From positions 1 through 64,000 of the forward strand of contig JAJIRX010000804.1 in NCBI GenBank assembly GCA_023853785.1: a stretch of 64,000 bases of DNA, in the 5' to 3' direction. The stretch is from Psilocybe azurescens. Its lineage: Eukaryota > Basidiomycota > Agaricomycetes > Agaricales > Agrocybaceae. Every line of letters begins with the position of its first letter. Within the stretch, counting starts at the first letter, position 1. A model generated the notes under the pieces. It made no database searches. It saw only the letters and a list, made by a program, of their open reading frames with translations, and was not told where the DNA came from. Position numbers and translations under genes: made by a program. Below are positions 47,148-59,754 of the stretch, in pieces.

Positions 47148-49285
47148 GGCCAAAATGGTGGAAAGTGGCGAGAATCTCATCCATGACTCTATCCTTAACT
47201 GATTCACATTGTGGATCGTCCACGTCTCCGCAACTCTCGCAGCCGCTGAGTGAATAGGATTGTTAATCCACTCTGCACGTGTTTTCTCTAAGTACGAATG
47301 CTATTTTTGCAGAGGAGCAGCGATCTCTATTTGGGGATCTCAAACAGAACAGAGATACAAAAGTTGATCATCTAATAGTGACTTACCTGATAGACCTGAC
47401 GAACGTTGTATGGCTCATCTAACCACTGTACATGCAGTCTGAACAAATTTTCGGAGTCAGATTGAGACGTTAATATATATTCACATAACTGAAATTTATG
47501 ATAGCGAAAGAAACATTTCATCTAGATCCTGAATGTTCCCTTTATTGATGCTCATCTATGTGGGGTTCGTAGCTCCTTATAGAAATAAATAATTATATAC
47601 GGGAATTTGCGGAGACAGTAAGTCAATTTGACACCAGGATGCCCGAGTTGTCCTTAAGGCGTCAGGGCGTGCTTGTGTTGGTGGATTCGAAAGATTGAAC
47701 ACATGAGTAATCATTGGAGATACAAATATACGTGAGAATATTTGGATTGCTGTGGAGTTAAAGAATAAATTACCAATTTTTTGGATTATTTGCTCTTGGT
47801 AGCAATGATGGAGGAGGGCGAAAAGGATGTGGAGGATCGTTAGAAATTTCTGACCTGGCTTTTGAGGGACTTGTGGTATGATGAATTGGCGAAGATGTGA
47901 CATCATCGACACTGACCCTAACACTGGCGACCTAAGTGAAAGCAAACTTCTCCTAAACCCAAGTATTAGATATACAGCAAAGTGGGAACGTGTAGAGACT
48001 CTAAAGGCGGTTGCTGCATATAATAATCTTCTCGTGAAAGGCGGTATGCGCATACAAGGACCGGCGTACATGGTCTTGCCTGAAATCGCTCCGTAGGGTG
48101 GCGAGAGATCGTGGAAAGTAGTAGTTTCAGAGAGCAGTTGACCGATCTCTGGAAATCAGATCGTTTGTTTGGTATGGAAGCTGCCATCCACTGGTTCAAG
48201 TTCGCATTCATGTGTAAAACCGCAAACATACATACTTCGATTAGAGAGGTAATGTGGTATGAAAAGCTAACTCACTTGAAATTTGATTCTACAGTTGAAC
48301 CAAAATTCCACTGACAACTCCCATATCATTGAAGGTATATACCGAGTATATGCGTATAGATTAATACAGCTATTTCACCTGCAAAATTACAATGATTTAT
48401 CAGTATCATATTCATTACGAGTGTGAAAGGTGACCAGGGTATGCAAACTGTGGGCCAGAGACAGAAGAAGACTTCAAAAAATGACAAAATGTGGATCTGC
48501 CAAGCCAGAAACATGAAAAAAGAATTGACTAATTGTGGGCCCGACCGAATTTGGACCCAAATGCCAATAGAGTTTGACGGGAGTGATTACCAACATGGTC
48601 CATCTCCTTCCATTTTTGGACACCGTTTCACCCCGCCAAAGTGATGGAAGATCGCATGAGTGGCGGAACCTCATCCGTGTCTATTTTTAACTGGTTTACA
48701 TTGTGCGCCTTTCCGCACCTCTCGCAGCCGCTGAGTGAATAATATTGTTAATCCACGCGGCACATATTCTCTCCAAATATGACTGCTATTTTTACGGAGG
48801 AACCGCCATCACTATTCAGGAATCTCGAACGGGAAATGAGATATAAGACTTGACCCTCTAATGTTGAGTTACCGGATAGATCTGACGAACGTTGTATGGC
48901 TCATTCAACCACTGTATATACAGTCTGAAGAAAAATTGCAGACTCAGATTGAGACGCCCATATAGATATTCACTCTATGTTTCCTATAACTGAAGTCTAT
49001 GATAGCGAAAGGAACGTTTCACTAAGATTCTGAAATAATATTCCTTTTATTGGCGCTCATCTGTGTGGGGTTGGTAGCTCCTTATAGCAATAATTGTGCA
49101 CGGGCATTTGCGGAGACAGGAAGTCAACTTTGACACCAGGACGCCCGAGTTGTCCATTAGGCGTCAGGGCGCGCTTGTGTTGGTGAATTTGAAAGACTGG
49201 GTACATGAGTAGTCATTGGAGACACAAATCCACGGAAGAATATCTGGACTCCTACGGAGTTGGAAAATAAATTACAAAATATTTA
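47148..49285. repeat. Direct duplication of ~650 bp (47148-47790 and 48634-49285)
   Basis: The two copies share long matches, e.g. CTCGCAGCCGCTGAGTGAATA, CTGACGAACGTTGTATGGCTC and GATAGCGAAAG, with scattered changes and small indels (roughly 80-85% by eye). Confidence 0.8.
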
Positions 49286-49390
49286 TATTATTCTTGTAGA
49301 TAGCATTCAGGTATAAAAACCCTCGAGAATCACCGTTACTTCCCATCTTTCAAGCAACACAAAGCCTGACAAGAAACCACAACCACTATA

Positions 49391-49792
49391 ATGCAATTCA
49401 TCATAGTCGCCGCTTTCACTATCTGCGCTGTAGCCAGCCACGCAATGGGTGCCCTCGTCGCATTCAATGTCGCACCCTTGGGTACATGTAAGCTCTCTCC
49501 AACTCCATCACCTTTTTCCTTCTTACTATAACGCTATGATCTTTCATTCACAGCCTGCGGAGATGGAACCACAATCTCCTGTAATCTCAGCCCAGGTCAA
49601 TCCTGCAAAGGCAACTTCAACCCCAAGCAAGCCTCCGTCGTCGTCACCCACGCTCTGGGTAACTGCCATGTTAGTTTGTACCCTCAGAATAACCAACAGG
49701 GAGGGGTCATCCAAAGGCTCGACACTGACACGACTGGGACATGCGTCTTCACCTCCGTCGCGGAGTACCAAAGCTACGGGATCTTCTGTTGA
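49391..49792 (+). CDS. Small secreted cysteine-rich protein
   Basis: Two exons, 49391-49487 and 49554-49792, split by a 66-bp GTAAGC...CACAG intron, give an intact 111-residue protein. The N-terminus MQFIIVAAFTICAVASHAMG is a typical signal peptide. The mature part has six cysteines spread over about 85 residues (SCGDG, ISCN, QSCKG, GNCH, GTCVF, terminal FC), which could make three disulfides in the extracellular space. No Lys-Arg processing site and no known domain were seen. GTATAAAAACC about 80 bp upstream is a probable TATA box. The gene follows immediately after the ~650-bp duplication. It could be an effector-like or cell-surface protein; function unknown. Confidence 0.75.
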
Positions 49793-51484
49793 AGGATCGG
49801 AAGTCGTGGATTGGAATTAGAAAGTCGGTATATGTGAAGGATGGAGTGTATAATTTCCAGCACTATTTTTGGGCGATTAGTTAGAAAGCGACACCCCACT
49901 TCCTAGAAGTAGTCCTTGTCAATATCAGGCTCACCGGCTACAATATTTTCTTTGAAACAGTGAATAATGCCCAGTTAGTATTCAGATATATATGTTGAAT
50001 TAAGCCTATAAGTTATCACAAACTCAGCTGAGAAGAAACCAGAAGAAACTCCACATGATGTGTGCATAAGTCATAAATGTATCATGTTATAGCCACCTTC
50101 TGAGCCCTAGCATACAGATATGACTCGCCGAATGAAGTCTTTTCTTTGTGTTCGAGATTTCATATACAATACAATTCGATTGGTTAAGTACATTTATACC
50201 TATTTTGGAGACGGGCAATGGAGTAGGCCTGCCCTATCAGCTCGTGTCTGGAAAGACTCGCGGAATGATCGTCGAGCAGCCACGCTGTGCCACTCATTGG
50301 TACACACTCAGAGCATGAATCCTCAGTGAGCCTTTTATCCAATTGGTATCCAAATGCAATTGTATGAGGCACTCGTATGACGCTATTAGCAGCTTACTTA
50401 AGGAGATAACGTGGAGGGTTATGAAGCAGCCAAACTTCGTGATTGGGCACAGAGAAGAAAGAAATACACATACTTAGATTAAAAGCCTGGCGTCACCAGG
50501 CTCACTGAGAGTCACGCGGAGAATGACAGGACCACTATATATCGATAGAACGACTGACTGGTTACAGGTGGTACGGTTCATAAAAAGAGAAGTCGGTGTC
50601 GAAGGAAAAGGGTTGGGGATCGTGGTCACGTGTACGTAAATGTCGGTGATAAGATAATGTGGAAGGGCTGTGGTAGGACTGGGGTGCCAGGCTTACATAG
50701 ATGTTGCCATTGACTTTGACAATGAAACATTGGAACAAGAATCCTGTTATCAAGAATACTTTGTAGCTTCCCGGAAATTCAAAATGTGCTACAACAGTAT
50801 GAATTGGAATAACAATGTACATGCACAAACTGCAGCGAGCAGATTAAAAATACTTGACAGATACTATCACATTATCGAATAGATCTGTCAGCTGACGTAA
50901 CTGATTTCAGAGATAAGCCTATAAACCCAAGCTGCAACGAGTCAACGACCTATGCCTTCCTTCCTCCGTCTGGAACATCCTCTCAAGCCCAGCCGTAAAG
51001 CAAATCACCGCTTCCTCGAATTCCTTCTTGATAAGGATGACTGGCAAGGTTCTGTGCTGGTATATATCTTCCATGTTTGATTATTGCCATTATATTCTGG
51101 ACTAACACCAGGACTGTTTTTATTCTGTGATGCCAACCTACATTGCATCGATTATGTAAACGTAGATGGCCCACCTTTTCTGTATTTATTTCGTCGGAGT
51201 GTGTGGTTCTCCTCTACCTTTTCCAGCTGGAGGACAAGGGATGGGTTGTCGAATTAACGAAGATCCATGGTATTCTTTGACAACCAGCTCGTGCTCATTG
51301 CTTGCCTTGTTTCGATGGGTATAATTATCAATTTCCCAACTTCCCCTATCCAGTCATTTCTTTAGTATTTTCTCCCAAGAAACACATGTTAAAAACCTAC
51401 TTCCGACTATTGCTTCGACTGAGAGTATGTGCTCGCTCATATGAGTTAAACTGAGAGCGGCACTCTTCTCCAGGGCGATCCTGG
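49793..51484. other. No convincing gene
   Basis: Short open frames only. A possible two-exon start at about 50951 (MPSFLRLEHPLK...) ends quickly and was not accepted. Confidence 0.5.
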
Positions 51485-52406
51485 TTAGATATCAGTTTTA
51501 GATTTGTTTTGGGGATTATTCATGTGCTTTCTATGACAGGGATTCAGATTGCGAGGAGCATTCCGTACAGAAGTAGTGTCTGTATATTGTCCAATTTCGT
51601 TCTTAAAATCTTCTTTTCTTCCTTTATACTCTTGTTGTTTATTGCAATCAGATACATTTTCAGGCAGAAGGTGAAATGAAGATGAGTCTATGGTTGAAGT
51701 ATCATCATTTGACATAAAATCAACGCGTATCTTCGTCCATTCCTGGATATATAGTGTTTTCCCATATAATGGATCATTTTTAGACGACCCTTCCCATGAT
51801 AGGCTTTCAAGGTCCATTGGAGAGAGACCAGATATTGTATGTAAATGAAACATTGAGTTTGATGATGACGTATCGGTCAAACTTGGCGATGCAAGAAGAT
51901 CAGAATGGTTAAATATTTGGTATACTTGACGATCATTAAAAGCTTCTGGATCCATGGGTGCAAATGAATTCCCTTCACTGGTGCTCAAGATACTACCGCT
52001 TGATAGACCGTGGGGAGGCTAGCAATAGCCCAACTGAGACGCAGGAAATAGCGAGTGTGGTCTAGGGATGGTTGTGTCCGTGAATATCGAAGGGGTCAGC
52101 GAAAAATCTAACGTCTCCGTTGGTGAAGGGTCAAGAGATGATATTATTATGGCCAACTCGTGCACAATATCCTCCCTCAAGTGGGAAGGAAAGGCGAACA
52201 ATACATGGAAGGGCTGTATCGCTAAGAGGCTGTTGATAATTTCAATCAGACTGTCAAACGCTATAGCACGTTCTGCGCTAGCTTATGGCTATGTGGCTCT
52301 GTGGAATTGCAAGGCAAAGGGAGAGAAATGAAAATCACAACGTACCAAGACCGAAGCAATCACAAAGCTCACTTGTGAGGAAGATGTTCTGATTGAGTGC
52401 AGACAT
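51485..52406 (-). CDS. Unknown protein, one in-frame stop
   Basis: ATG at 52406. Exon 1 (52406-52346) ends at GTACGT; an acceptor in CCATAAG (about 52284) continues the frame as ASAERAIAFDSLIEIINSLL. A hydrophobic, helical first half follows (FAFPSHLREDIVHELAIIISSL), then a TAG near 52017. The same frame stays open beyond it for 167 more codons, Ser- and Asp-rich, to 51485. Either the protein is 100-odd residues long or the TAG is a mutation or lies in an unseen intron. The last ~140 bp are partly duplicated at about 46930-47120 (shared TTSVRNA and HMNNPQ). No family recognised. Confidence 0.4.
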
Positions 52407-53429
52407 TCGGTGCGGGGTGCGTTTTGTGCGAATATGGGCGGATGGTGTATTGGATGTTCACGACAATAGACGTCCAGGTTCTAGGAAACCAAGGTTGAGG
52501 GAAAGAAAGGAAAGAACCGCCATGTGTATATGGACTCGTGAGTTTATATACCTCGGCCATTACACACACAGACCTACAGACCGGGGTTTTTGGATCGTGA
52601 TGGAAGCCTCAGCACGATGTTTATGACTCGGAGATGTTCGACTTATGGTGCGCAATTGGGCACACAACAACAGCAATGCTTTACTATTTAGCCCGACTCG
52701 TGCTTCAAACCGTCCAATCAAGAACTCGAAATATTTAGCATATCAGTAATCATAAATCAAACACGAATCATCCTGCGTAGTAGGATTGTTTCTTCGATCG
52801 CTGTTGCTGCTGCTTACTCGCTGCCCAAGATATGGCGAGTCGGGACAGGGTCTGCCAGTGCCTGCTCCCTCAAGATATCTCATTATGATGTACTACTAAC
52901 AGTGCCTTCTTTCCTCCGATGGTATTTAACGCGGATGCGCATCGACTCTCCCACTATATCGACGACGGATCACTGTATTAATGGACCCCAGGCCGCAGGC
53001 CGCCCAGGGCGTCTACCAGAGATACGGGGACGACATTCGGCAGTTTAAATCAACTGAGAACTTGCCGAGCTGAGACTCGGATGCACACCGTGCCATGGGA
53101 TGCCAAGCTGCCTGCACTTTATCGAGTGAGCAAAATCGATAGTCTGACCACAATGTGCACGTGCGATGTCGTTAGTGTTTGATATTGGTAAATTTCAAGA
53201 CGGGGAATAAGTGGTATATCATACTGCCTGCGCTCCGAGTCGTGCGTGTGCGCCCCAGAAAAGAAAAAGGAGAGAGGGATGCAGATGCAGGTGCGGAGGA
53301 GGGTATGGATGGATAAATGGATAGATATCCGCGCTCGATCGAGAGCGGGCAATTCATGTAGTGAGTATTTGATTCTGATTGATTAACCGATGTTTGTAAA
53401 TTACATTTAGTGAGTCGACTGAATCGAGA
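52407..53429. other. No gene recognised
   Basis: Intergenic DNA with a short CAGGCCGCAGGCCGCC stretch near 52991 and a GGGATGCAGATGCAGGTGCGG tract near 53275. No coding signal. Confidence 0.5.
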
Positions 53430-55080
53430 GCTGGGTGCTAAGCTGCGATGCAATGCGATGCCTCATTCCAAGAAACCGTAATATACTTAACACATGCGCA
53501 AAGCTGCCAAGCCGATCCGTATCTATTCACGGGTCACCCTCTCTGCTTTTCATTGAACAGTCGAGAGAGGCGACGGCGGATGGATGTGGATAGAGGTATG
53601 GACGTAGGTGTGTTGCGCATGTGGATATATCTCGCATGAAATGAGGCATGACATTTGTATTTTGCTCATGTTTAAGTTTGAATGTGAGCCCGAGCTCGAG
53701 ATCGGGCCCGATCAAGCACCTGCAACTTGCAGTGATTATGAGATATGTAAGGAGGGGCTAGGGCAGAAGGACAAGTGCCCGGGCAGAGACAGAGACAGAG
53801 TTAGAGTTATAGTGTACCGCGGGAGGAAAGAGAGCTGAGCGTTGAATGCTAAGCCAAGCTACGATGCCACGTCCCTTCTTGGTACATGTACACCATATGC
53901 GCAACTTGAAATTCCCGTGCCACACACTCATTTGCCTGCCTGTCACCCCATGCTGCTCTGCGTTGTGCAGAAGAATTGGAGCAAAGGGAGGTGCGACGGT
54001 ATACTGTGTGAACATGGACATGCATGTAGGTGCGTTGAACATGTGGTTAGAATGTGCAAGAAACGGGAACATGGCATTTGCGCCTCAGCGCCATCAGCAT
54101 GCTACGTGGAGTGGTTTTGGTTGCGGGAGGAGGTGATCGTTGGGCGCGAGCGCGAAGGTAAGGTCAGCTGAGCTACGATGCCACGCTGCGTTTATGGTGC
54201 ACGTCATCTACCACATGCGCAATGCGGCCACACACAAACACATACACCCACCGCCCTCTTTGCTTTTAATTGGGAGAAGTGAAAATTGAGATAGGGGATA
54301 ATGGGTGTGGCTGTGGGTGTCGATGGATGTAAGTGGGTACTTTGGACATGTGGATCAAATGTACACGAAACCGGAACATGGCATCTGTGCGCAAGCTCCA
54401 CCAGAATGCTATATGCACTGAGTGATGTTTGTGGGAGGAGGTGAACGTTGAGCACGAGCGCAAAGGCGAGCGAGGCTGCGGCCACGCCGCATTGGACATG
54501 AACCCAGGTTACCATACGCGCAACGCAACGCAGCGAAATTGGGTGCCACACGAATTAGTTGCCCTTCGTATCTTTTCTTCTGCTCTCTACAGCACCATCG
54601 AATTAGGGTGTAGGCAACGCAGGGAGTAGAGAAGAGGGGCAGCACAGTGTGTGGCAGTGACCGGATGCGGATGCGGATGCATTGGACATACATATGGGTA
54701 GAGCGGAGTACCATGAAATGGGCGTGGCGTCTGTTTTGCTTGTGCGCGGGCTTGAGGGTGAGGTATGAGTAAGGAGTAGACGGTGAGAGGGGGGAAGACG
54801 CTATGCATCAGATGCGATGCGATGCCTTGATAAAGATAGAATCTGGATCCATGGCTGCGCGAAGTTCACAAGCTACTACGCGTGGCGCACACTCGCCTAC
54901 GCACACTACAAAAAAATATATGCTGTAACCCCTTTTCTCTACTCTCCATTGTGTATGGAAGCCAGAACGTAGAAGGCGGGGGTGCATGTGAATCTGAATG
55001 TGGCCGGGTGTGGGTGCATTGGAAATGCGGATAGATATCGCATGGGATGAGGAGATGGCATTCGCTTGAGCTCGAGCTTG
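53430..55080. repeat. Diverged tandem array, units of about 300-420 bp
   Basis: Unit starts recur at about 53438, 53862, 54172, 54469 and 54806 with variants of GCTACGATGCCACG. Each unit then has a CATATGCGCAAC-like word and ACATGTGG, and GAACATGGCATTTG-like blocks occur in at least two. Open frames on both strands follow the array and are not genes. Confidence 0.7.
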
Positions 55081-56196
55081 GGCGCTGTGATAGGGATGGA
55101 TGGGGGTAATCAAGAGATGAGGAGGTAGAGGTCTGGAAGGGTATTCAACGGAGATAGAATGCAATTGTGATGTACGTAGTTGCTGGCGGATGGTCGATGA
55201 TAGATATAAGGAGGCATTGGAGACAAGACACACAGATAGAAGCATCAACAGGACTAGTAGCAGTGTAGCAGTGACGGCGTATATGAGAGTTGGCATGGCA
55301 GATTTCGAGCGATGACGAGAGAGACATTCGGCAGAATCAAGCTGGAGTTGAACGGCACAAGCGTGGATCGAGCACAAGTACGGCAATACCGATAGAATGA
55401 CATAGATAGGCAGACACATAGCGCAGACGAAATGACAAATAGAAGGGACGAATAGCTTAGTCTGCGTACATGGGCGGGGAGAATGAACCGCCACCCACAG
55501 ATCGACGGGTCGGAGCCGTAAAACCCACTGCGTGACTAAAAAAGAATGCAGAGGAAGGATTACGTAAATGCTCGCTGTCCTGCATGCAAAAACCTAATCT
55601 CGGCTCCAGATGTTTCGGGAGAGTTCCGGCAGAGAATAAAGTCGGAGTCAAAAGCCTGAACAAAACCGTTGCAAAGAAATCACTAATCAGCAGATGCATT
55701 GCAATAAATAACACACTCACAAGCGCCCGAAACACCATCACCATCATCATCAATCATGAATATCGGATCGGACTCCCCATAAGACTCGAACATGCTTGTT
55801 ATATACAGTATGTTAATAGTACAAGCCAAAGAATGCCTGAAGACCATGCCGTGAGCGCGGCATTCATTGACAACATCCCACCAAGCAGTCGTCCACCCTC
55901 GTTCTGAATCTGTATTCACATACAATCTACGAGTCTGGGAGTCATGACAAAAAAAGCATCGAACCCTTGAGCTCCAAGTGCCTCACTGGCAGGCTACACG
56001 GTGACTCTGACTCTGTATAGGGACTTGACATGGTATAATGCTATGGAAGAAGGGATCGGAGGACCGGTGCTTAGCATTAAGTACGAGAACAAGAATCCCA
56101 TCGGTGCGATCTAATCCTATCTCGACGATCGTGGTCATACTCCGAGGAATCCAATGTTGTTTTCTAAAGGGGGTTATTAGCCTCGGTTTTGTCTTA
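55081..56196. other. No confident gene
   Basis: A - strand frame to about 55494 has a hydrophobic stretch but starts without ATG and overlaps the tandem array. Otherwise nothing recognised up to the Tc1/mariner element. Confidence 0.5.
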
Positions 56197-56257
56197 CAGT
56201 GCTTTGCATATTTTTGTGAAATTTTGAAATTTTCTGAAAACGTTCACGTGATAATGT
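56197..56257 (+). repeat. Left terminal inverted repeat
   Basis: 61 bp identical to the inverted right end, starting CAGTGCTTTGCATATTT. Confidence 0.95.
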
Positions 56258-56340
56258 GCCTTAACCAAACAAAGAAGATATGAGAGATAAGGCCGGATTT
56301 TGATCGTTCACCTCTCACCTTCAGAAGTTCTGCATCGATT

Positions 56341-57425
56341 ATGCCTTCCCGTATCTCCGATGATCTCAAGGAGCGTATTATACAATGGTACTACATTGAT
56401 ATGAAGACCATGGTGGAAATACGTGATCTTGCAAGGTGCTCCATTGGATTAGTCTACAATGTTATTCGCGAATTACAGGGATTTTGGGCAAGTAAGAAAT
56501 CCATTCACTCGTTGTGCAGGACGGCCTTCTATACTTGATGATGAAGATCTTTCATTTCTCAATGCAATAATTGAAGCTAATCCATCACTCTATCTTGACG
56601 AAATGCAGCAAAAACTTTCAGACATCCGAGAGGTCAATGTTTCTATTGCTACCATTTCACGGGCCCTTCGTGGCCATATCAATCTGTCTCGAAAAGGTGT
56701 CACAAAAGCAGCAGCAGAAAGAAATGAAGTTTTGCGGTCAGCCTGGGAAGGGATGATGTCTCAGTATACGGATCCTGATCTTTTTGTCGCACTGGACGAG
56801 AGTGCGGTTGATGACAAAACTGGACAGCGGCAATTTGGATGGTCAGCAGTGGGGACACAATGCATTCGACGAATGAGTTTTCTTCGTGGAGTGCGTTATT
56901 CTATACTTCCCGCATTGACAACGGATGGGATTATCGCCTTGGAAATCGTTGAAGGATCAATTACAAAGGAGCGCTTTTGAAGTTTCTTCATGAACAAGTT
57001 GTGAGTGTCTTCTTTCGTATGAGCCCAATATATATTTCTCAAATTCCAATTCACATTCAGGCTCCTCAACTAAATCTGTATCCAGGAAAGCGAAGTATTG
57101 TGATTCTGGGTAATTGTACTATCCATCACGATGAAGACGTCCGAGAGCTGATTGAGGACCAGTGCAGTAGCTATTCTTTTTCTTCTGCTTATTTCGAAAA
57201 AGAAATTTATGAGTCTGTCTAGGTGCACGGCTAGTTTACCTTCCACCTTACTCTCCCGATTTTAATCCCATAGAAGAAGCCTTCTCTGCTATCAAGGCAT
57301 TTCTTCGTCGACATGAGGCATATTTCACTGGTCCAGAGCAAATTCCATGGCTCGTCAGCCAAGCCACTGCTTCCATATCATCTGACGATGCTCTTGCATG
57401 GTTCTCAGATTGCGGATATATGTAA
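56341..57425 (+). pseudogene. Tc1/mariner DDE transposase with catalytic Asp replaced
   Basis: ATG at 56341. An N-terminal helix-turn-helix region (SDDLKERIIQWYYID...) is followed by FGQVRNPFTRCAGRPSILDDED and the first catalytic Asp in ALDESAVDD (about 56800). Introns: 57001-57060 and 57167-57232. The second catalytic position reads VILGNCTIHHDED where the family has DN; the codon at 57109-57111 is GGT (Gly) instead of an Asp codon. The third motif, [15 protein letters not shown], is present, and the protein ends at 57425. Single-base shifts near 56472 and in a run of four T near 56977 also break the frame. With Gly at the second position the enzyme should be inactive even if the shifts are sequencing errors. 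Confidence 0.85.
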
Positions 57426-57539
57426 AACTATTAAGCATTTGCACGAGGATTTAAAGTAATAACAAAACGAGTGTGAGTAACAATGATAGCAAAAATCAAA
57501 TCGAGAGTATGAAAATTGGGGAGTGCTACCGATGAATAT

Positions 57540-59296
57540 CTAATGACTCCTCTTTGCCCTCTTTGCATCAACCTTCCCGCACCATGCACGTGCGAACTTG
57601 CGCAATGCATAAACTTGACCCTCAGGGAGTCCAGTTAATACCTTTAAGCGTTCAAAGGGAAGAGAATCTTCAGAGATCGCATCAGGAGTATAGTAACCTG
57701 CCTTAAGCCCAACACTCATCATATCAATACATTCTTCAGATATCTCTTTTGCACATCCAAAAGCCTCAAGGAATATATCAAGTTCATCCTGAACAGGTGG
57801 CGGAGATGAAGAGTATGGAGGAGAACTTGAAGGAGGAGGGCTCGAAGGAGGAAGGCTCGAAGGAGGAGAGCGCTGGCGATGAGAAGCTTTCTGCATCGTA
57901 GATGTAACGCTCTGTGCCATCATGGTCACCATTGGAACAACTATTGAGAGGAGCAGCGTAGCAACATCAGGTGCACCTGATGGACCATCCGAGAAGTACT
58001 ACCAGGACCTGAGCGGCCACGAGGTACCTTAGCCAAAGCTGAAGTGGGAAGTGGACCAGCCCAGGCTTCCAGCAACTCATCTGGGGGGAGCATCAGTGGC
58101 GAGACACTGGCCAGCAACCTATAATATTTAAGTAAGAAAGTGATTTGTAATCTACAAAAATAAAAACTTACAACAGCATGCCCAAAGGCTGTCAAGCGGA
58201 GACGGTTCAACTCAATGTGCGAGCTACTCTTTGTAATAAAACACACTCCCGATGTGTGCTTCTGACAGGCCCAAGCAACTTTGATATCGTTCATAGCTTT
58301 CCCAAGCGCAAGTTGTTTCTGAGACAGTAAGTCGACTGAGGGACCTTCAATTAATTGCTATTAATATCAAATTTTAACAAAGAAAGAAAGTCAGCATACG
58401 TGAGTCCCCAAGACGAGCTCAGCTTGCGGCTCATTGTGAAAGGAATGAATTGGCTATGGATCAAATTATAAAGTTATAAGAAAAAACAAAGGCATAAGTT
58501 ACTTACCTGCCGGTTGTTTTGAAACCCTGCATGGTATCAAGGTTGAAGGAAACAGAGACCGTGTTTAGGGCGACCCTTCGTACGTTGGACTTGGTCACGA
58601 AGCTGAACTTGCATCATGCGCCAGTCAGTATCATCCTGTATGACAGGTGCTCGGGTCTTCCCTCCTCTGTTAACATGTAGAGAAATTTAGAAAGGATAAT
58701 GATGAGTAAAACCCTACTACGAAAAAACCAGGCCAGGATATCTGCATTCCAGGACCCGTATTTTGTCCAGGAGTATACGTGTTCTGATAACCATGAGCGG
58801 TGAGAGCAGCTGTGACGAAGTTGGGGTGGGTCATCTGGAGGACTTTGCAGGCGTCGGGCGTGTTCTTCGATGCATTGGCCTTCTTGGGACGAAATGTGCG
58901 GCCTGTTTTGACCTGCTCCGTCCACTCAAGGGTAACAAGAACGAAGAATTCCTGCGAATTAACTATGAGAGGCATAATAAGTACGTGCAATAGGATATAA
59001 TCGTATAAAAGGTTATCACATACCCAATTCCTCAGGGTTGACAGGCTGAACACAAGCTTCGTTGTCAACTGCTGTCTCAGTAGCAGGTATGGCTAGTACA
59101 CCAGCCTCAGGTTCTTGAGCTAAAATAAATCATGAATACGAACAAAAGAGTTGGAAATAAACGTACCACCATCAGCAACAGCAGTGCCAGGAATGACATA
59201 TGGACGGGCAAGCTGAGGGGCCACAGTAGGTAAGACCACAAGCTCGTGAAATGCGGATCCCTGGTTGGGGTCCTCATGAGACCAACGATTGACCAT
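57540..59296 (-). CDS. Passenger gene inside the Tc1/mariner element
   Basis: Several short exons on the strand opposite the transposase. A likely start is the ATG at 59296 (MVNRWSHEDPNQGSAF). The next exon (...AVDNEACVQPVNPEEL) splices to EFFVLVTLEWTEQVKTGRTFRPKKANASKNTPDACKVL...WPGF. Later pieces are DDTDWRMMQVQLRDQVQ, NTVSVSFNLDTMQGFKTTG, MNDIKVAWACQKHTSG...RLTAFGHAV and LMLPPDELLEAWAGPLP. The last exon is Pro/Ser-rich with a folded-looking end (ERLKVLTGLPEGQVYALRKFARAW) and stops at 57540. No family recognised. It ends 114 bp from the transposase stop, so the two genes converge. It may be a captured host gene or a standard second gene of this element family. A few frame changes make exact exons uncertain. 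Confidence 0.5.
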
Positions 59297-59754
59297 AGAT
59301 GAGCCTGTAGAAGTGAGAGAAGAGATGTAATTTGAATGAATGGCTAGAAAACTGATGACTACTGAATGTACCTGCAGTATTTATGCCTTTCTCTTGGATA
59401 AGAATTACTAAGATCCGACGAGCTCAAGACCATCCTTGTTCTAATATATTTGACCCTTCACAATGAAAAGGTTTTGGATCCGTCTTCAATGATGAACTCG
59501 ATATTTGGCACTGAGAATTGAATTGGAGGCATCGAGGAATGGTCAGGTGGTGCACAAAGTAGTCAAAATCTGGATGGTTCAAGCAGAGAAAAGAGGACAG
59601 CTGGGCAGCGAGACGAACATTGAATGCGAATAACCAGCAGAGAGCTCGTTATCAGCACGAGATCATGGCTGTGCGCAGATGTTTGGCTAAGGTACATTAT
59701 CACGTGAACGTTTTCAGAAAATTTCAAAATTTCACAAAAATATGCAAAGCACTG

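Larger units (their letters stand above)
44658..49390. other. Repeat-rich stretch without a confident gene
   Basis: Holds TGCACTG clusters, one possible isolated exon (about 46177-46310, + strand: AEVAGNKHWGLDVGNH...DETELM before GTGAGTG) and the ~650-bp duplication. The - strand around 47.6-48.2 kb has coding-like fragments in mixed frames, unrecognised. Confidence 0.45.
56197..59754 (+). mobile_element. Tc1/mariner-type element, 3.56 kb, two genes
   Basis: Ends CAGTGCTTTGC...GCAAAGCACTG, with terminal inverted repeats identical over 61 bp (56197-56257 against the far end) and similar for about 8 more. TA lies outside each end (56195-56196, 59755-59756). It holds a DDE transposase (+) and a multi-exon second gene (-). 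The perfect repeats point to recent movement. Confidence 0.9.

Noticed and set aside
53430..55080. CRISPR-like direct repeats
   Set aside because: Units are ~300-420 bp and diverged throughout, in a eukaryotic genome; nothing resembles short repeats with unique spacers.
54808..55494. 228-codon - strand frame with a hydrophobic segment
   Set aside because: Starts at GTG, overlaps the tandem array and shows no family; chance is more likely.
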